DNA of 59,965 bases from Marinibaculum pumilum (GCF_042646425.1 NZ_JBHRTR010000010.1:1-59965), one strand, 5' to 3'. Positions 8,896 through 18,076 are shown, counted from the stretch's first letter. Numbers and translations: made by a program. The notes: generated by a model from the letters alone, not told the origin.

Positions 8896-9612
8896 TCAGT
8901 CTTCCATGGGGGTGGCGGCGGGGCCGCGCAGGACGATGTCGAAGACATAGCCCAGCGCATAGTCCGGCTGCGTGACGTCCAGCGAGAATTCCGCGATCAG
9001 CCGGTCGCGCGCCCCCTCCGGCGTGCCCAGGAAGATCGGGTCCAGCGGCAGCAGCGGATCGCCGGGGAAATACATCTGCGTCACCAGCCGGCTCTGGATC
9101 GACGGCCCGAACAGCGACAGATGGATATGGTTCGGCCGCCAGGCGTTCCGGTGGTTCGGCCAGGGATAGGCGCCCGGCTTCACGGTCTTGAAGCTGTAGA
9201 CCCCGTCGGCATCGGTCGCACAGCGCCCGGCGCCGAGGAAGTTCGGGTCCAGCGGCGCATCGTGCTGGTCCACGACATGCACGTAGCGGCCGGCGGCATT
9301 GGCCTGCCAGACCTCGACCAGGGTGTTGGGGACCGGCCGGCCGGCCTCGTCCGTCACCCGGCCGGACACGATGATGCGCTCGCCCAGCGGCTCGCCGTTC
9401 TTCATCGCGTTGCGGGTCAGGTCCGCGTCCAGCGGCCCGACGGCGTCATGGCCGAACACCGGCCCGGTCCGCTCCGACAGGCTTTCCGGCAGCGGCACCA
9501 GCGGCTTGGTGGGGCCGCGCAGCACCGTCGATTTGTAGCCGGGATGGATGAAGGGGGGATGGCTGTCCCAGTCGCGCGGGGTCGTTCGCCCGCCCTGCTT
9601 GGCGTCGCTCAT
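8896..9612 (-). CDS. pcaH: Protocatechuate 3,4-dioxygenase, beta subunit
   Basis: A 238-residue catalytic beta chain. The four non-heme Fe(III) ligands are visible as Tyr110 (GRY), Tyr149 (GAYPW), His162 and His164 (NHIH), two residues offset from the numbering of the Pseudomonas enzyme. The substrate is protocatechuate and the product is 3-carboxy-cis,cis-muconate. The ATG at 9612 has an AGGAGA ribosome site and overlaps the pcaC stop by 4 bases, so the two are probably translationally coupled. Confidence 0.96.
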   Translation of the reverse strand: MSDAKQGGRTTPRDWDSHPPFIHPGYKSTVLRGPTKPLVPLPESLSERTGPVFGHDAVGPLDADLTRNAMKNGEPLGERIIVSGRVTDEAGRPVPNTLVEVWQANAAGRYVHVVDQHDAPLDPNFLGAGRCATDADGVYSFKTVKPGAYPWPNHRNAWRPNHIHLSLFGPSIQSRLVTQMYFPGDPLLPLDPIFLGTPEGARDRLIAEFSLDVTQPDYALGYVFDIVLRGPAATPMED

Positions 9613-10028
9613 TTCGTCTTCTCCTGTCGATCCGCTCCGCCTTCGGCCATGCCGGCATAGGCGGACTTGGCGACCTTGATCGCGGCATTGGCCGCCGGCA
9701 CCCCGGCATAGACCGCGACATGCAGCATCGCCTCTTTCACATCCTCCGGCGTAGCGCCGGTATTGGCGGTGGCGCGGACATGCATCGCCACCTCGTCGTG
9801 ATGGCCCAGCGCGGCCAGCAGCGCGATGGTGATCAGGCTGCGCTCGCGCTTCGTCAGGCCCGGCCGCGACCAGACCGACCCCCAGGCGCCCTCGGTGATG
9901 AAGCGCTGGAAATCCGCGTCGAAGGGGGTGACGGCCTGCGACGCGCGGTCGACATGGGCATCGCCCAGAACCGACCGGCGGATCCGCATGCCGGTGTCGT
10001 AGCGGTCGTCGGCGCCGGACTCAGACAA
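9609..10028 (-). CDS. pcaC: 4-carboxymuconolactone decarboxylase
   Basis: A 139-residue protein of the AhpD/CMD fold. It removes CO2 from 4-carboxymuconolactone to give 3-oxoadipate enol-lactone. The conserved core SRPGLTKRERSLITIALLAALG and HVRATANTGATPEDVKEAMLH is present. The chosen start is TTG at 10028, supported by an AAGGAAAA site 8-10 bases upstream inside pcaD; an ATG at 9989 would remove the first 13 residues. It overlaps the pcaD stop by 8 bases. Confidence 0.93.
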   Translation of the reverse strand: MSESGADDRYDTGMRIRRSVLGDAHVDRASQAVTPFDADFQRFITEGAWGSVWSRPGLTKRERSLITIALLAALGHHDEVAMHVRATANTGATPEDVKEAMLHVAVYAGVPAANAAIKVAKSAYAGMAEGGADRQEKTK

Positions 10029-10848
10029 GGCCGTTTTCCTTCAGGAAGGCGGTGATCTCCGCGCCCAGCGCTTCCGGCGCTTCGACGCAGGGGATGTGTC
10101 CGGGGCCGTCCAGCACCGCCAGCCGTGCGCCCGGCACCAGGTCGGCCAGCCCCTGCACCACCTCTGGCGGGGTGGAGCCGTCGTTGGAGCCGGCGATGCA
10201 CAGCACCGGCATCTTCAGGCCGGCGGTCTGCGCCGTCAGGTCGGCGTCGCGGAGCGCGGCACAGGTCGCCGCATAGCCCTGCAGCGGGGTGCGGGTCAGC
10301 ATGTTGCGCCAGGCGGCCAGCTCCTCGCCCCGCTCGGACCGGAAGGCAGGGGAGAACCAGCGCTCCATCACCGCATCGGCCATGCCCTCGATGCCGCCCG
10401 CCTCCAGGCCCGCGATGCGCTGTGCCCACATCTCCGCCGTGCCGATCACATGGGCAGTGCAGCAGAACACGGCGCCCCGGATCACGTCGGGACGGGTCGC
10501 GGCGATGCCCTGCGCGATCATGCCGCCGACCGACAGGCCGACCACCACCGCCTGCGACACGCCGGCATGGTCCAGCAGGCCGGACAGGTCGCCTACCAGG
10601 TCGTCGATGGCATAGGGGCCGGGCGGGCAGTCGGACAGGCCGTGGCCGCGCTTGTCGTAGCGCAGGATCCGCAGGCCGGCCGGCAGGTGCGGCAACAGCG
10701 GGTCCCAGACCCGCAGGTCGGTGCCCAGCGAATTGGCGAAGACGAGGGCCGGGCCGGCGGTGCCGCCCCCCGTGCCGCCCCCCGCGCCGCCTTGGGCGCC
10801 GGTGTCGCTGTAGTGCAGGACAGTCGAACCGATCCTGGCCGCCTGCAT
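10021..10848 (-). CDS. pcaD: 3-oxoadipate enol-lactonase
   Basis: A 275-residue alpha/beta hydrolase that opens 3-oxoadipate enol-lactone to 3-oxoadipate. The nucleophile elbow GLSVGG places Ser106, and HIPCVEAPE near the end holds the catalytic His. The ATG at 10848 has a GGGGAGGAA site 5 bases upstream. A Gly-rich insert at residues 19-30, encoded by short GC tandem units around 10765-10795, sits between the first strands and is not usual for the family. It is first in the pca operon. No pcaQ or pcaR regulator and no pcaIJF thiolase genes lie in the window, so the last steps must be encoded elsewhere. Confidence 0.93.
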   Translation of the reverse strand: MQAARIGSTVLHYSDTGAQGGAGGGTGGGTAGPALVFANSLGTDLRVWDPLLPHLPAGLRILRYDKRGHGLSDCPPGPYAIDDLVGDLSGLLDHAGVSQAVVVGLSVGGMIAQGIAATRPDVIRGAVFCCTAHVIGTAEMWAQRIAGLEAGGIEGMADAVMERWFSPAFRSERGEELAAWRNMLTRTPLQGYAATCAALRDADLTAQTAGLKMPVLCIAGSNDGSTPPEVVQGLADLVPGARLAVLDGPGHIPCVEAPEALGAEITAFLKENGLV

Positions 10849-11044
10849 GGCATTCCTCCCCCTCAGGCCGTGAAGTCTTGCAGCGCGCCTTTTTGGGCCT
10901 CCCGGCCGTTCAGGGCAAGGGGTGCGGCCGGAAGACGCGGACCGTCCGGCGGGCCGGCGCCGCGGGCGGCTGCGGAACCTCGGGCGGGGCCGGTCCGTTT
11001 GCAGGCCTGCACGCCTGCTCCCCCTACGTCCGAACGGGAAACGG

Positions 11045-12991
11045 ATGACGTCGAAACCGCGTCGCCGGCGGCTTCCGCCGGCCATCACCATCGCCGCCCT
11101 TCTGGCCTGCCTGCTGGCCGCCGCCATCCCGGGGGCAGGGGTGGGACCGGCGGTGGCGCAGCCCGAGGTCCCGGGCACCGCGACGAAGAAGGTGGCGGGA
11201 CCGGACGAGAAGTCGGCCCTGGACAACCTGCTGGCGGCACTTGAATCGGGCGGCAACCTGCTGATCGGGCTGATGCGTCCGGCGCAGGAACAGGGCACCC
11301 TGCAGGATCCCCGCTGGAACGGGCTGGAAAGCCCGCGGCAGACGGTGCTCACCTTCCTGGAGGCGATGCACCAGGTCGGCCTGGGCTACGACGAGGCCTG
11401 GCCGCGGGCCCTGAAGACCCTGGACCCACCGGAAGGCACCGATACCGCCGCCGCCCGCGGCATGGCGGTGCAGCTGCGCGACGTCCTGGAACGCTTCCCG
11501 CCGATCGCCGCCGTCGACCTGCCCGGGAAGGAGGAGGCGGAGGGACGCTTCCGCCGCTTCGAGCTGTTCCCGCGGGGCCTGCCGCACGACTGGATCTGGC
11601 AGCGGCTGGAGGATCCGCCGGAACAGCGCCTGGCCCTTGTCGAGGGCAGCGACGGGCTGTGGCGCTTCTCCTCGCGCAGCCTGGCGGAGCTGCCGGCCCT
11701 GCATGCCAGCCTGATCCGCCTGCCGCCGATCTACCAGGAGACGGAGCGCGGGCAGCGCTTCCTGCAGGTCTTCGACCCGACCGTGGAGGAGACGCCGTGG
11801 TGGGGCTGGCTGGCGCTGCTGGCCGCGCTCGCCGCGGGCTATGGCGCGGCGCGGCTGCTGCGCAGCGGCAGCGCCCGGCTCTGCCGCAGGCTGGACCGGG
11901 CGGAGCGGCCGGTCGCCGCCGCAATCGCCCGCGGCGCCGGGACCCCGGCGGCGCTGTTCGTCTTCTCCATCCTGCTGACGGTCGGGCTGGCCTATGTCCA
12001 GTTCGGACCGGCGCTGCAGAACCTGCGCTGGGACATCCTGCAGGCTCTGATGGTGCTGACCGGCTGCTGGCTGCTGATCGAACTGATCGACCTGGTCTCC
12101 GCCCTGGTCCAGGCCCGCCTGTCGCGCCGCAACGACAGCCGCTTCGAGCGCATGGCGGTGACCGCGCTGCGCCGCGCATTGCGGGCCTTCGTTCTGGTGC
12201 TGCTGGCGATCTTCCTGCTGCAGAACCTGGTCGGCATCGACATCGGTGCCTTCCTGGCCGGTGTCGGCATCATCGGCCTGGCGATCTCGCTTGCCGGCCA
12301 GGACTCCATCAAGAACCTGTTCGGCGCCCTGTCGATCTTCATCAATCGGCCCTTCGTTGTCGGCGACTGGATCCGCTTCGAGGGCAAGATGGGCGAGCAT
12401 CTGGGCGAGGTGGAGGATATCGGCATGCAGGCCACCGTGCTGCGGGAGATCGGCGGCGACGTGACGACGATACCGAACATGCTGTTCATCGACCGGGAGG
12501 TCGACAATCTGTCCGCCCGCAGCTTCATCCGCCGGCAGATGGACATCGCGCTGCCCTACCATTCGAGGCCGGAGGAGGTCGGCCGCGCCCTGGAGGTCGT
12601 GGAAGGGGTGCTGCGCGACGACGAGGTCGCCGCCGATGCCCTGGTCGACCTGCAGGACCGCGGGCCGGAAGTCAGCTTCTCCGGCTTCGGCGCCTATGCG
12701 CTGAACATCCGCGCCTATCACTGGTACCTGATGGGCGAACGCGGCGAGGTGCAGCGCGACAGCGACCGGGGCTGGTACAGCTATCTGAAGCACTGCTCCA
12801 TGGTGAACCGGAAGCTGTTCGAGGCTTTCGACCGGGCCGGCCTGGACTTCGCCTTCCCGACCCAGACCCTGGAACTGCGCGGCGCCGACGGTCCGGCCCT
12901 GCGCCTGCAGGACGACCGGCCGGCCGTCCGCGGCCCGTCCGGCCCGCAGCGGGATGCGGTGCCGGAGCGCCGGGCGGCGGCGCGCAGTTAG
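11045..12991 (+). CDS. Mechanosensitive ion channel, MscS family
   Basis: A 648-residue inner-membrane channel expected to open on hypo-osmotic shock. It has a signal-like N-terminal hydrophobic segment (about 13-38) and a periplasmic domain (about 40-245), then four or five membrane segments. The MscS core starts at about residue 400 with the pore helix GVGIIGLAISLAGQDSIKNL, followed by the beta domain (FVVGDWIRF, TTIPNMLFIDREVDN). It resembles the larger MscS relatives with a periplasmic extension. It is divergent from pcaD across 196 bases. The tail after about residue 610 is Pro/Arg-rich and probably disordered. The start at 11045 has only a weak ribosome site. Confidence 0.9.
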   Translation: MTSKPRRRRLPPAITIAALLACLLAAAIPGAGVGPAVAQPEVPGTATKKVAGPDEKSALDNLLAALESGGNLLIGLMRPAQEQGTLQDPRWNGLESPRQTVLTFLEAMHQVGLGYDEAWPRALKTLDPPEGTDTAAARGMAVQLRDVLERFPPIAAVDLPGKEEAEGRFRRFELFPRGLPHDWIWQRLEDPPEQRLALVEGSDGLWRFSSRSLAELPALHASLIRLPPIYQETERGQRFLQVFDPTVEETPWWGWLALLAALAAGYGAARLLRSGSARLCRRLDRAERPVAAAIARGAGTPAALFVFSILLTVGLAYVQFGPALQNLRWDILQALMVLTGCWLLIELIDLVSALVQARLSRRNDSRFERMAVTALRRALRAFVLVLLAIFLLQNLVGIDIGAFLAGVGIIGLAISLAGQDSIKNLFGALSIFINRPFVVGDWIRFEGKMGEHLGEVEDIGMQATVLREIGGDVTTIPNMLFIDREVDNLSARSFIRRQMDIALPYHSRPEEVGRALEVVEGVLRDDEVAADALVDLQDRGPEVSFSGFGAYALNIRAYHWYLMGERGEVQRDSDRGWYSYLKHCSMVNRKLFEAFDRAGLDFAFPTQTLELRGADGPALRLQDDRPAVRGPSGPQRDAVPERRAAARS

Positions 12992-13081
12992 GCAGGCAGC
13001 CCGGCGACCGTCTTGTGGAGCTTGCCTACTCCCGTCATCCGGTCCGAGAATGCAGGCGGAACCGGGGCGATGGAGGGGCGG

Positions 13082-14089
13082 ATGAACCAACAGACATTCC
13101 AGCTGGGCGATTTCGCCCTGCAGAAGGGCGCGGTCCTGCCGAACGCCCGGATCGGCTATGCCACCCTGGGCAAGCTCAATGCGGCGAAGGACAATGTGAT
13201 CCTGGCGCCCAGCTGGTTCACCGGCCAGCCGGCCGACGTGGCCGCGGTGATGACCGGCGCCGGCCGGGCGATGGACCCGGACAGGTACTTCATCGTGATC
13301 CCCAACCATTTCGGCGGCGGCGTGTCCTCCTCGCCGTCGAACACGCCGCCGCCGTTCGAGCAGGTGCGCTTTCCGCGGGTCACCACCTACGACAATGCGG
13401 TGGCGCAGCACCGCCTGCTGACCGAGGGGCTGGGGATCGAGAAGGTCCGGCTGGCATCCAGCTGGTCGATGGGCGCCTGCCAGGTCTATGCCTTCGCCGC
13501 CCTGTTCCCGGACATGGTCCAGGCGCTGGCGCCGATCGCCGGCTCGGCACGCACCGGCGCTTTCAACAAGGTCTTCCTGAACGGCATCCGCCAGGCGGTG
13601 ATGGGCGATCCGGCCTGGGCGGGCGGCTTCTACGGCGCCCGGCCGCCGGTCGACGGCCTGCGGCAGATCGGCCGCATCTATGCCGGCTGGGGCTTTTCGG
13701 AGGCGTTCTACGCCAAGGAAATCTACAAGGCGTTCGGCCATCCGACCCTGGAAGCGCATATCGAGCTGTTCTGGGAAGCCTTCTTCCTGAAATGCGACGC
13801 CAACAACCTGCTGGCGCAGATGTGGACCTGGTACACCAACGACCTGGGCGACCATCCGAATTTCGGCGGCGATTTCGAGAAGGCCCTGTCGGGCATCACC
13901 GCACGCACGATCGTTCTGCCGGGGTCGACCGACAGCTATTTCCCGCCGCACGACAATGCCTACGAGGTGTCCTGCATGCCGAACGCGGAATGCCGGCCGG
14001 TGCCGACGGACTGGGGCCATATGTGCCCGATCAACGGCGAGGACCAGGCCTTCATCGACACCGCGCTACGGGAACTGCTGGCGGGGTGA
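13082..14089 (+). CDS. Alpha/beta hydrolase, MetX-like family
   Basis: A 335-residue protein resembling the homoserine O-acetyltransferase branch of the alpha/beta hydrolases (FQLGDFALQKGAVLPNARIGYATLG at the N-terminus). The nucleophile elbow reads SWSMG with Ser129, so the first Gly of GxSxG is replaced by Ser. The acid (LPGSTDSYFPPHD) and His (DWGHMCP) are present. Many such proteins are hydrolases or acyltransferases, not methionine enzymes, and nothing nearby concerns methionine. The ATG at 13082 follows GGAGGGG by 5 bases; an ATG at 13070 is also in frame. Confidence 0.8.
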   Translation: MNQQTFQLGDFALQKGAVLPNARIGYATLGKLNAAKDNVILAPSWFTGQPADVAAVMTGAGRAMDPDRYFIVIPNHFGGGVSSSPSNTPPPFEQVRFPRVTTYDNAVAQHRLLTEGLGIEKVRLASSWSMGACQVYAFAALFPDMVQALAPIAGSARTGAFNKVFLNGIRQAVMGDPAWAGGFYGARPPVDGLRQIGRIYAGWGFSEAFYAKEIYKAFGHPTLEAHIELFWEAFFLKCDANNLLAQMWTWYTNDLGDHPNFGGDFEKALSGITARTIVLPGSTDSYFPPHDNAYEVSCMPNAECRPVPTDWGHMCPINGEDQAFIDTALRELLAG

Positions 14090-14183
14090 ACGGAGCGGCC
14101 GGGCGGAGCGGCCGGCACGGAACCGAGGCGGCATCCGCGACGTTGTCCAGGCACCCATGAACAGCAAACGGGTGGAGGAAGAA

Positions 14184-14393
14184 ATGGACAACGTCTATGC
14201 GGTTTCCGAAGTGGTCGGCTCGTCCAAGAGCAGCGTCGAGGAAGCGATCGACAATGCCATCGGCACGGCCGGCAAGACCCTGAAGAACCTGGAATGGTTC
14301 GAGGTCAGCGAGATCCGCGGCCATATCGAGGACGGCAAGGTCGGCCATTACCAGGTCGGTCTGAAGCTCGGCTTCCGCTACGAGAAGGGCTGA
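14184..14393 (+). CDS. Dodecin family flavin-binding protein
   Basis: A 69-residue protein with the dodecin pattern: VYAVSEVVGSSKSSVEEAI, then KTLKNLEWFEVSEIRG, then a final strand HYQVGLKLGF. Dodecins form hollow dodecamers that store flavins; the conserved Trp in LEWFEV stacks on the isoalloxazine ring. The start is fixed by a GGAGGAAG ribosome site 6 bases before the ATG at 14184; an upstream ATG at 14157 is in frame but has no such site. Confidence 0.92.
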   Translation: MDNVYAVSEVVGSSKSSVEEAIDNAIGTAGKTLKNLEWFEVSEIRGHIEDGKVGHYQVGLKLGFRYEKG

Positions 14394-14411
14394 GGACGGC
14401 GGGTCGGCCCG

Positions 14412-15344
14412 ATGTCCTACCGGCTCGATCCCGCGGCGCCCCTCGGCGAAGAGCTGCTGCGTGTCTGTGACGCGCAGGCAGGCCAGGCGGTCGCCGCGCT
14501 GACGGAACGGCCCGACGGCCTGGGCGAGGCGGTGCACGATGCGCGCAAGGCCTGCAAACGGCTTCGTGCTGTGCTGCGCCTTGCCCGGCCGGCCCTGGCC
14601 AATGCCTATGGCCGGGAGAATGCGCGCTATCGCAATGCCGCGGCCCTGCTGTCGGACCTGCGGGACGCCGACGCCCTGCTGGAGAGCGCCGGCGACTTGC
14701 GCGACCGGCTGGGCGGTGCGGTGAAGGCGCCGCTCTTCAATCGCCTCCGCAGGGCCCTGGAGGCACGTCGGGACGCCCGGTACGCCGCGGCGGGCGATGC
14801 AGAAGCTTTGTGCAGCGACGTGGCGGCCCGCATCGACGGTGGCCGGGCGGTGCTGACCCAACTCGACTTTCCCGACCGCCCGGAGCCGCTGGTGGCGGGC
14901 TTGTGCAAGACCTACACGCGTGGCCGCAAGGCCTACCGCACCTGTCGGGAGGCGCAGGATGCAGCCGTCTCGGAAGGGGCCGAACCCTTCCACGAATGGC
15001 GCAAGCGGGTGAAGTATCACGGCTATCACCTGCGCTTGACCGCCGCGGTCTGGCCGCAGGAGGCGAAGCTGCAGCGCAAGGCGTTCAAGGAACTGGCCGA
15101 TCTTCTGGGCGACGACCACGACATTGCCGTCTTCCTCGCCGCCGACGCGGCGGAAGGCGGCTTCCTGGCCGATCCTGCCGAGGCGCAGGTGCTGCGCGGG
15201 GCCCTGGCCCAGCGCAGCACCATGCTGCGCCGGGCGGCGCTGGAGCTTGGCGCGGTGCTGTTCGCGGAACCGCCGTCTGAGCTGGCGCAGCGCCTCTCCG
15301 ACCTCTGGCAGCCCGGGCTCCTGGCTCAACGGGATGCCGCCTGA
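14412..15344 (+). CDS. CHAD domain-containing protein
   Basis: A 310-residue, mostly alpha-helical protein. The family's repeated basic motifs are visible: VHDARKACKRLRAVLRL at about residues 38-54 and FHEWRKRVKYHGYHLRL at about 195-211, each holding the conserved His and a cluster of Lys/Arg. CHAD domains bind inorganic polyphosphate through such surfaces and often localise to polyphosphate granules. No CYTH domain is fused or adjacent. It begins 18 bases after the dodecin gene, so the two are probably co-transcribed. Confidence 0.88.
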   Translation: MSYRLDPAAPLGEELLRVCDAQAGQAVAALTERPDGLGEAVHDARKACKRLRAVLRLARPALANAYGRENARYRNAAALLSDLRDADALLESAGDLRDRLGGAVKAPLFNRLRRALEARRDARYAAAGDAEALCSDVAARIDGGRAVLTQLDFPDRPEPLVAGLCKTYTRGRKAYRTCREAQDAAVSEGAEPFHEWRKRVKYHGYHLRLTAAVWPQEAKLQRKAFKELADLLGDDHDIAVFLAADAAEGGFLADPAEAQVLRGALAQRSTMLRRAALELGAVLFAEPPSELAQRLSDLWQPGLLAQRDAA

Positions 15345-15389
15345 AGACGGCGCCTGCCCAGTGACCGCCTACTCTGTGACGGCCTACTC

Positions 15390-16946
15390 GTGACATATCC
15401 CGATGCGCCTGGGCCGGGTGCCGGCGCAGCGCCTCGTATCCTGGTGATCCAGGGCCATCCGCGGGCGGGTTCGCTGTCGGATGCGCTGGCGGATGCCTAT
15501 CGTGCCGGGGCGGAGCGGGCGGGCGCGACTGTGCGCAACCTGGTGCTCCGCGACCTTCACTTCGACCGCGACGTCACCGCCGCTCATATCACCGCCCAGA
15601 TGCAGGAGCCGGACCTGGTCGCGGCCCGCGAGGCGATGCTCTGGGCGCAGCACCTGGTCTTCGTCTGGCCGACCTGGTGGGCCGGTCCGCCGGCGCTCGC
15701 CAAGGCGTTCCTGGACCGGGTGCTGCTGCCCGGCTTCGCCTTCGAGGAGACCTGGGAGACGATGTCCGGTTTCCGCGGCCTGCTGGGGCCGCGGACAGCG
15801 GAACTGCTCACCACCATGGACACGCCGGCACCGGTCTACCGCTTCGTCTACGGCCGGCCGGGCCACAATGCACTGGCGCGGGCGACCCTGGGCTTCTGCG
15901 GCGTCGCGCCGACCCGCATCGCCAGCTTCGGGCCGGTGAACAGTTCGACGGCGGCGCAGCGCGCCCACTGGCTGGCGCAGGTGGAGGCGGACGCCGCGGA
16001 GCTGCGCGGCCTGTGCATCGGGCCGGCGCACCGTCTCGGCCGCATCGTCGCGCCCTGGCTGCAGGCGCTGCGGCTGCAGTTCTACCCGATGACCTGGGCC
16101 GCCTATGCGGTCGGCGCGCTACTGGCCGGCGGGCCGGAGGCCATGTCGACCTGGCGCTTCTGGCTGGGCTATCTGGTGCTGTTCCTGCTGGAAACCGCGA
16201 CGGTGTTCGTCAACGAACTGGTCGACGCGCCCTCGGATCGCATCAATCGCCATTTCGGCCCCTTCAGCGGCGGTTCCCGGGTGCTGGTCTCGGGGCGACT
16301 GACCGTGCCCGCCCTGCGCCGCGGCGCCTGGCTCTGCGGCACCGGCGCCGTCGTCGCGGCGGCCGGACTCTGCGCCGCCGCGCCGGCGCCCCTGCCATTG
16401 GCCCTGGCACTGGCCGCCCTGGCGGTCCTGGCGATCGGCTATACCCTGCCGCCGGTGAAGCTCTCCTGGCGCGGCCTGGGGGAGCTGGACGTCGCCGTGA
16501 CCCATTCCATCGGCGTGATGCTGCCCGGCTTCCTGCTGTTCGGCGGCGGCTGGGCCGATCCGGCACCGTGGTGGCTCGCTTTGCCGCTCGGCCTGTCGAT
16601 CCTGCCGGCGATCATCCTCTCCGGCCTGCCGGACCGGCCGGCCGACGCGGCGGCGGGCAAGCGGACCCTGGCGGTCCTTCTCGGTCCCGCCGGGGCCACG
16701 GGGCTGGCGATGATCGCGCTGGCCCTCTCCGCCGTACTGCCTGGCCTCTTCCTCTGGTCGGACCTGGCCCTCGGCCTCTACGATCCGGTCGCGGTGCCCG
16801 TGCTGCTGCACGGCCTCTGGCTGCTGTGGCTGCTGGCGCGGCGCCTGCGCAGCGGCCGGCTGGACGGGCGGATGAACGGCCTGATGGGCCTCGCGCTGGC
16901 CTATATCCTGTGGTTCACCCTGTCGCCGCTGCTTCTGCTGTGGTGA
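15390..16946 (+). CDS. Fusion: flavodoxin-fold quinone reductase + UbiA prenyltransferase
   Basis: A 518-residue two-domain protein. Residues 14 to about 200 are a flavodoxin_2/NQO1-like domain (VIQGHPRAGSLSDAL and WPTWWAGPPALAKAFLDRV). Residues about 225-518 are a UbiA membrane domain of eight or nine helices with both Asp motifs: NELVDAPSD starting near 275, and DRPADAAAGKR near 415. UbiA enzymes transfer prenyl chains onto aromatic acceptors, and NQO-type domains reduce quinones with NAD(P)H and FMN. The fusion suggests reduction and prenylation, or prenyl removal, on one quinone-like substrate. No stop, frameshift or new ribosome site separates the halves. The start is GTG. Confidence 0.85.
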   Translation: MTYPDAPGPGAGAAPRILVIQGHPRAGSLSDALADAYRAGAERAGATVRNLVLRDLHFDRDVTAAHITAQMQEPDLVAAREAMLWAQHLVFVWPTWWAGPPALAKAFLDRVLLPGFAFEETWETMSGFRGLLGPRTAELLTTMDTPAPVYRFVYGRPGHNALARATLGFCGVAPTRIASFGPVNSSTAAQRAHWLAQVEADAAELRGLCIGPAHRLGRIVAPWLQALRLQFYPMTWAAYAVGALLAGGPEAMSTWRFWLGYLVLFLLETATVFVNELVDAPSDRINRHFGPFSGGSRVLVSGRLTVPALRRGAWLCGTGAVVAAAGLCAAAPAPLPLALALAALAVLAIGYTLPPVKLSWRGLGELDVAVTHSIGVMLPGFLLFGGGWADPAPWWLALPLGLSILPAIILSGLPDRPADAAAGKRTLAVLLGPAGATGLAMIALALSAVLPGLFLWSDLALGLYDPVAVPVLLHGLWLLWLLARRLRSGRLDGRMNGLMGLALAYILWFTLSPLLLLW

Positions 16947-17022
16947 CCGCCGGACGCCCCCTCTGTGGCAGGCCGGCGTGAGCTGTGCTGTAGTCGCCTA
17001 AGGATCGAGGGAGTGACCTTTC

Positions 17023-17328
17023 ATGACCGAGGATGAGACCGGGATCGTCGGTGCGCCGCAGGCCAATGTAGCCGCTTTCGAGGCGCAGCTGGCCGCCGAC
17101 GGTTTCGAAATCCTGCCGCGTGACCTGGCCGCCGGTACGGTGGTGCCGGACCATGTACATGATTTCGAGGTGCGCGCCCTGGTGACCGGCGGCGCCATCG
17201 ACATCATCCGCGACGGCGAAAGCCGTACCTACCGGGCGGGCGAAATCTTTACCGTGGCGCGTGGCGAACCCCATGCGGAACGTATCGGTCCCGACGGCGC
17301 GCGCTATATCGTCGGCCGCCGGGCCTGA
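17023..17328 (+). CDS. Small cupin-domain protein
   Basis: A 101-residue single cupin. The first motif is PDHVHDFEVRALVTGG, with two His for metal binding, and the second is YRAGEIFTVARGEPHAE. Metal and substrate are unknown; such proteins are isomerases, dioxygenases or ligand sensors. It follows the UbiA fusion by 76 bases and precedes a GST gene by 45 bases in the same direction. Confidence 0.82.
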   Translation: MTEDETGIVGAPQANVAAFEAQLAADGFEILPRDLAAGTVVPDHVHDFEVRALVTGGAIDIIRDGESRTYRAGEIFTVARGEPHAERIGPDGARYIVGRRA

Positions 17329-17373
17329 CCGCAGTCGCCGGCCGCCGCGCGGGCGGGTCCCGCTGCCTTCAGG

Positions 17374-18042
17374 ATGAATGAGCGTCCGATGTACCGGCTG
17401 CTTTCGGCCACCCCCAGCCCCTATGCCCGCAAGGTGCGGGTGGCGCTGATCGAGAAGGGCATCCCCTTCGACCTTGTGACGGAAATCCCCTGGCATCCGG
17501 GCAGCGAGACGGAGCGGCTGAACCCGCTGCAGAAGCTGCCGGTGCTGCTGGCCGACGGTGCGGAACCGGTCTGGGATTCGTCGCTGATCCTGGACTGGCT
17601 GGAGCTGCGCCATCCGGAGCCGCCGCTGCTGCCGGCCGATCCTGAGGCCCGCTTCGCCGCGCGGCGTTTCGAGGTGCTGTCGGCCGGGATCTGCGACGCG
17701 GTGGTGCTGATCCTGATGGAGCGCCTGCGGCCGGAAGGATCGCGCAGCGCCCCCTGGATCGACCGCCAGATGCGCAAGGTCGCCGGAGGGCTGGCGGAAC
17801 TGGCGCGGACGGTGCCGGATGCCCCGCCCATTTTGCCTGGACCGGGCCCGGATGGCGGCTTCGGCCTGGCCGATATCGCGGTCGGCTGTGCGCTCGGCTA
17901 TCTGGGCCCGCGCCTGCCGGAGCTGGACTGGCGCAGCGCCCATCCGGGCCTTGCCGCCTTCCTCGATGCCTGCGAGGCGCGGCCGTCCTTCGCGCAGACG
18001 ATGCCGGTGCCGCAGGCGATCGATGCGGCGCTGGTGGTATGA
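17374..18042 (+). CDS. Glutathione S-transferase family protein
   Basis: A 222-residue two-domain protein. The N-terminal thioredoxin-fold domain (about 6-85) has LLSATPSPYARKVRVALIEKG with the Ser-Pro-Tyr site typical of bacterial GSTs, and the glutathione-contact segment LQKLPVLLADGAEPVWDSSLI. The C-terminal helical domain follows. Probable activity is glutathione conjugation or dehalogenation of an unknown substrate. ATG codons at 17374 and 17389 are both possible starts. The end is 34 bases before the LysE gene. Confidence 0.88.
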   Translation: MNERPMYRLLSATPSPYARKVRVALIEKGIPFDLVTEIPWHPGSETERLNPLQKLPVLLADGAEPVWDSSLILDWLELRHPEPPLLPADPEARFAARRFEVLSAGICDAVVLILMERLRPEGSRSAPWIDRQMRKVAGGLAELARTVPDAPPILPGPGPDGGFGLADIAVGCALGYLGPRLPELDWRSAHPGLAAFLDACEARPSFAQTMPVPQAIDAALVV

Positions 18043-18076
18043 GCAGTCCGGGACGAGAGGCAGGGGAGAGAGGTGC

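Noticed and set aside
11024..14020. A 998-residue minus-strand frame opposite the MscS and MetX-like genes
   Set aside because: No domain, Gln/Arg-rich, and antisense to genes with clear motifs.
13082..14089. True homoserine O-acetyltransferase (metX)
   Set aside because: The nucleophile elbow is SWSMG, the protein is short for MetX, and no methionine genes are near. Only family-level assignment is justified.
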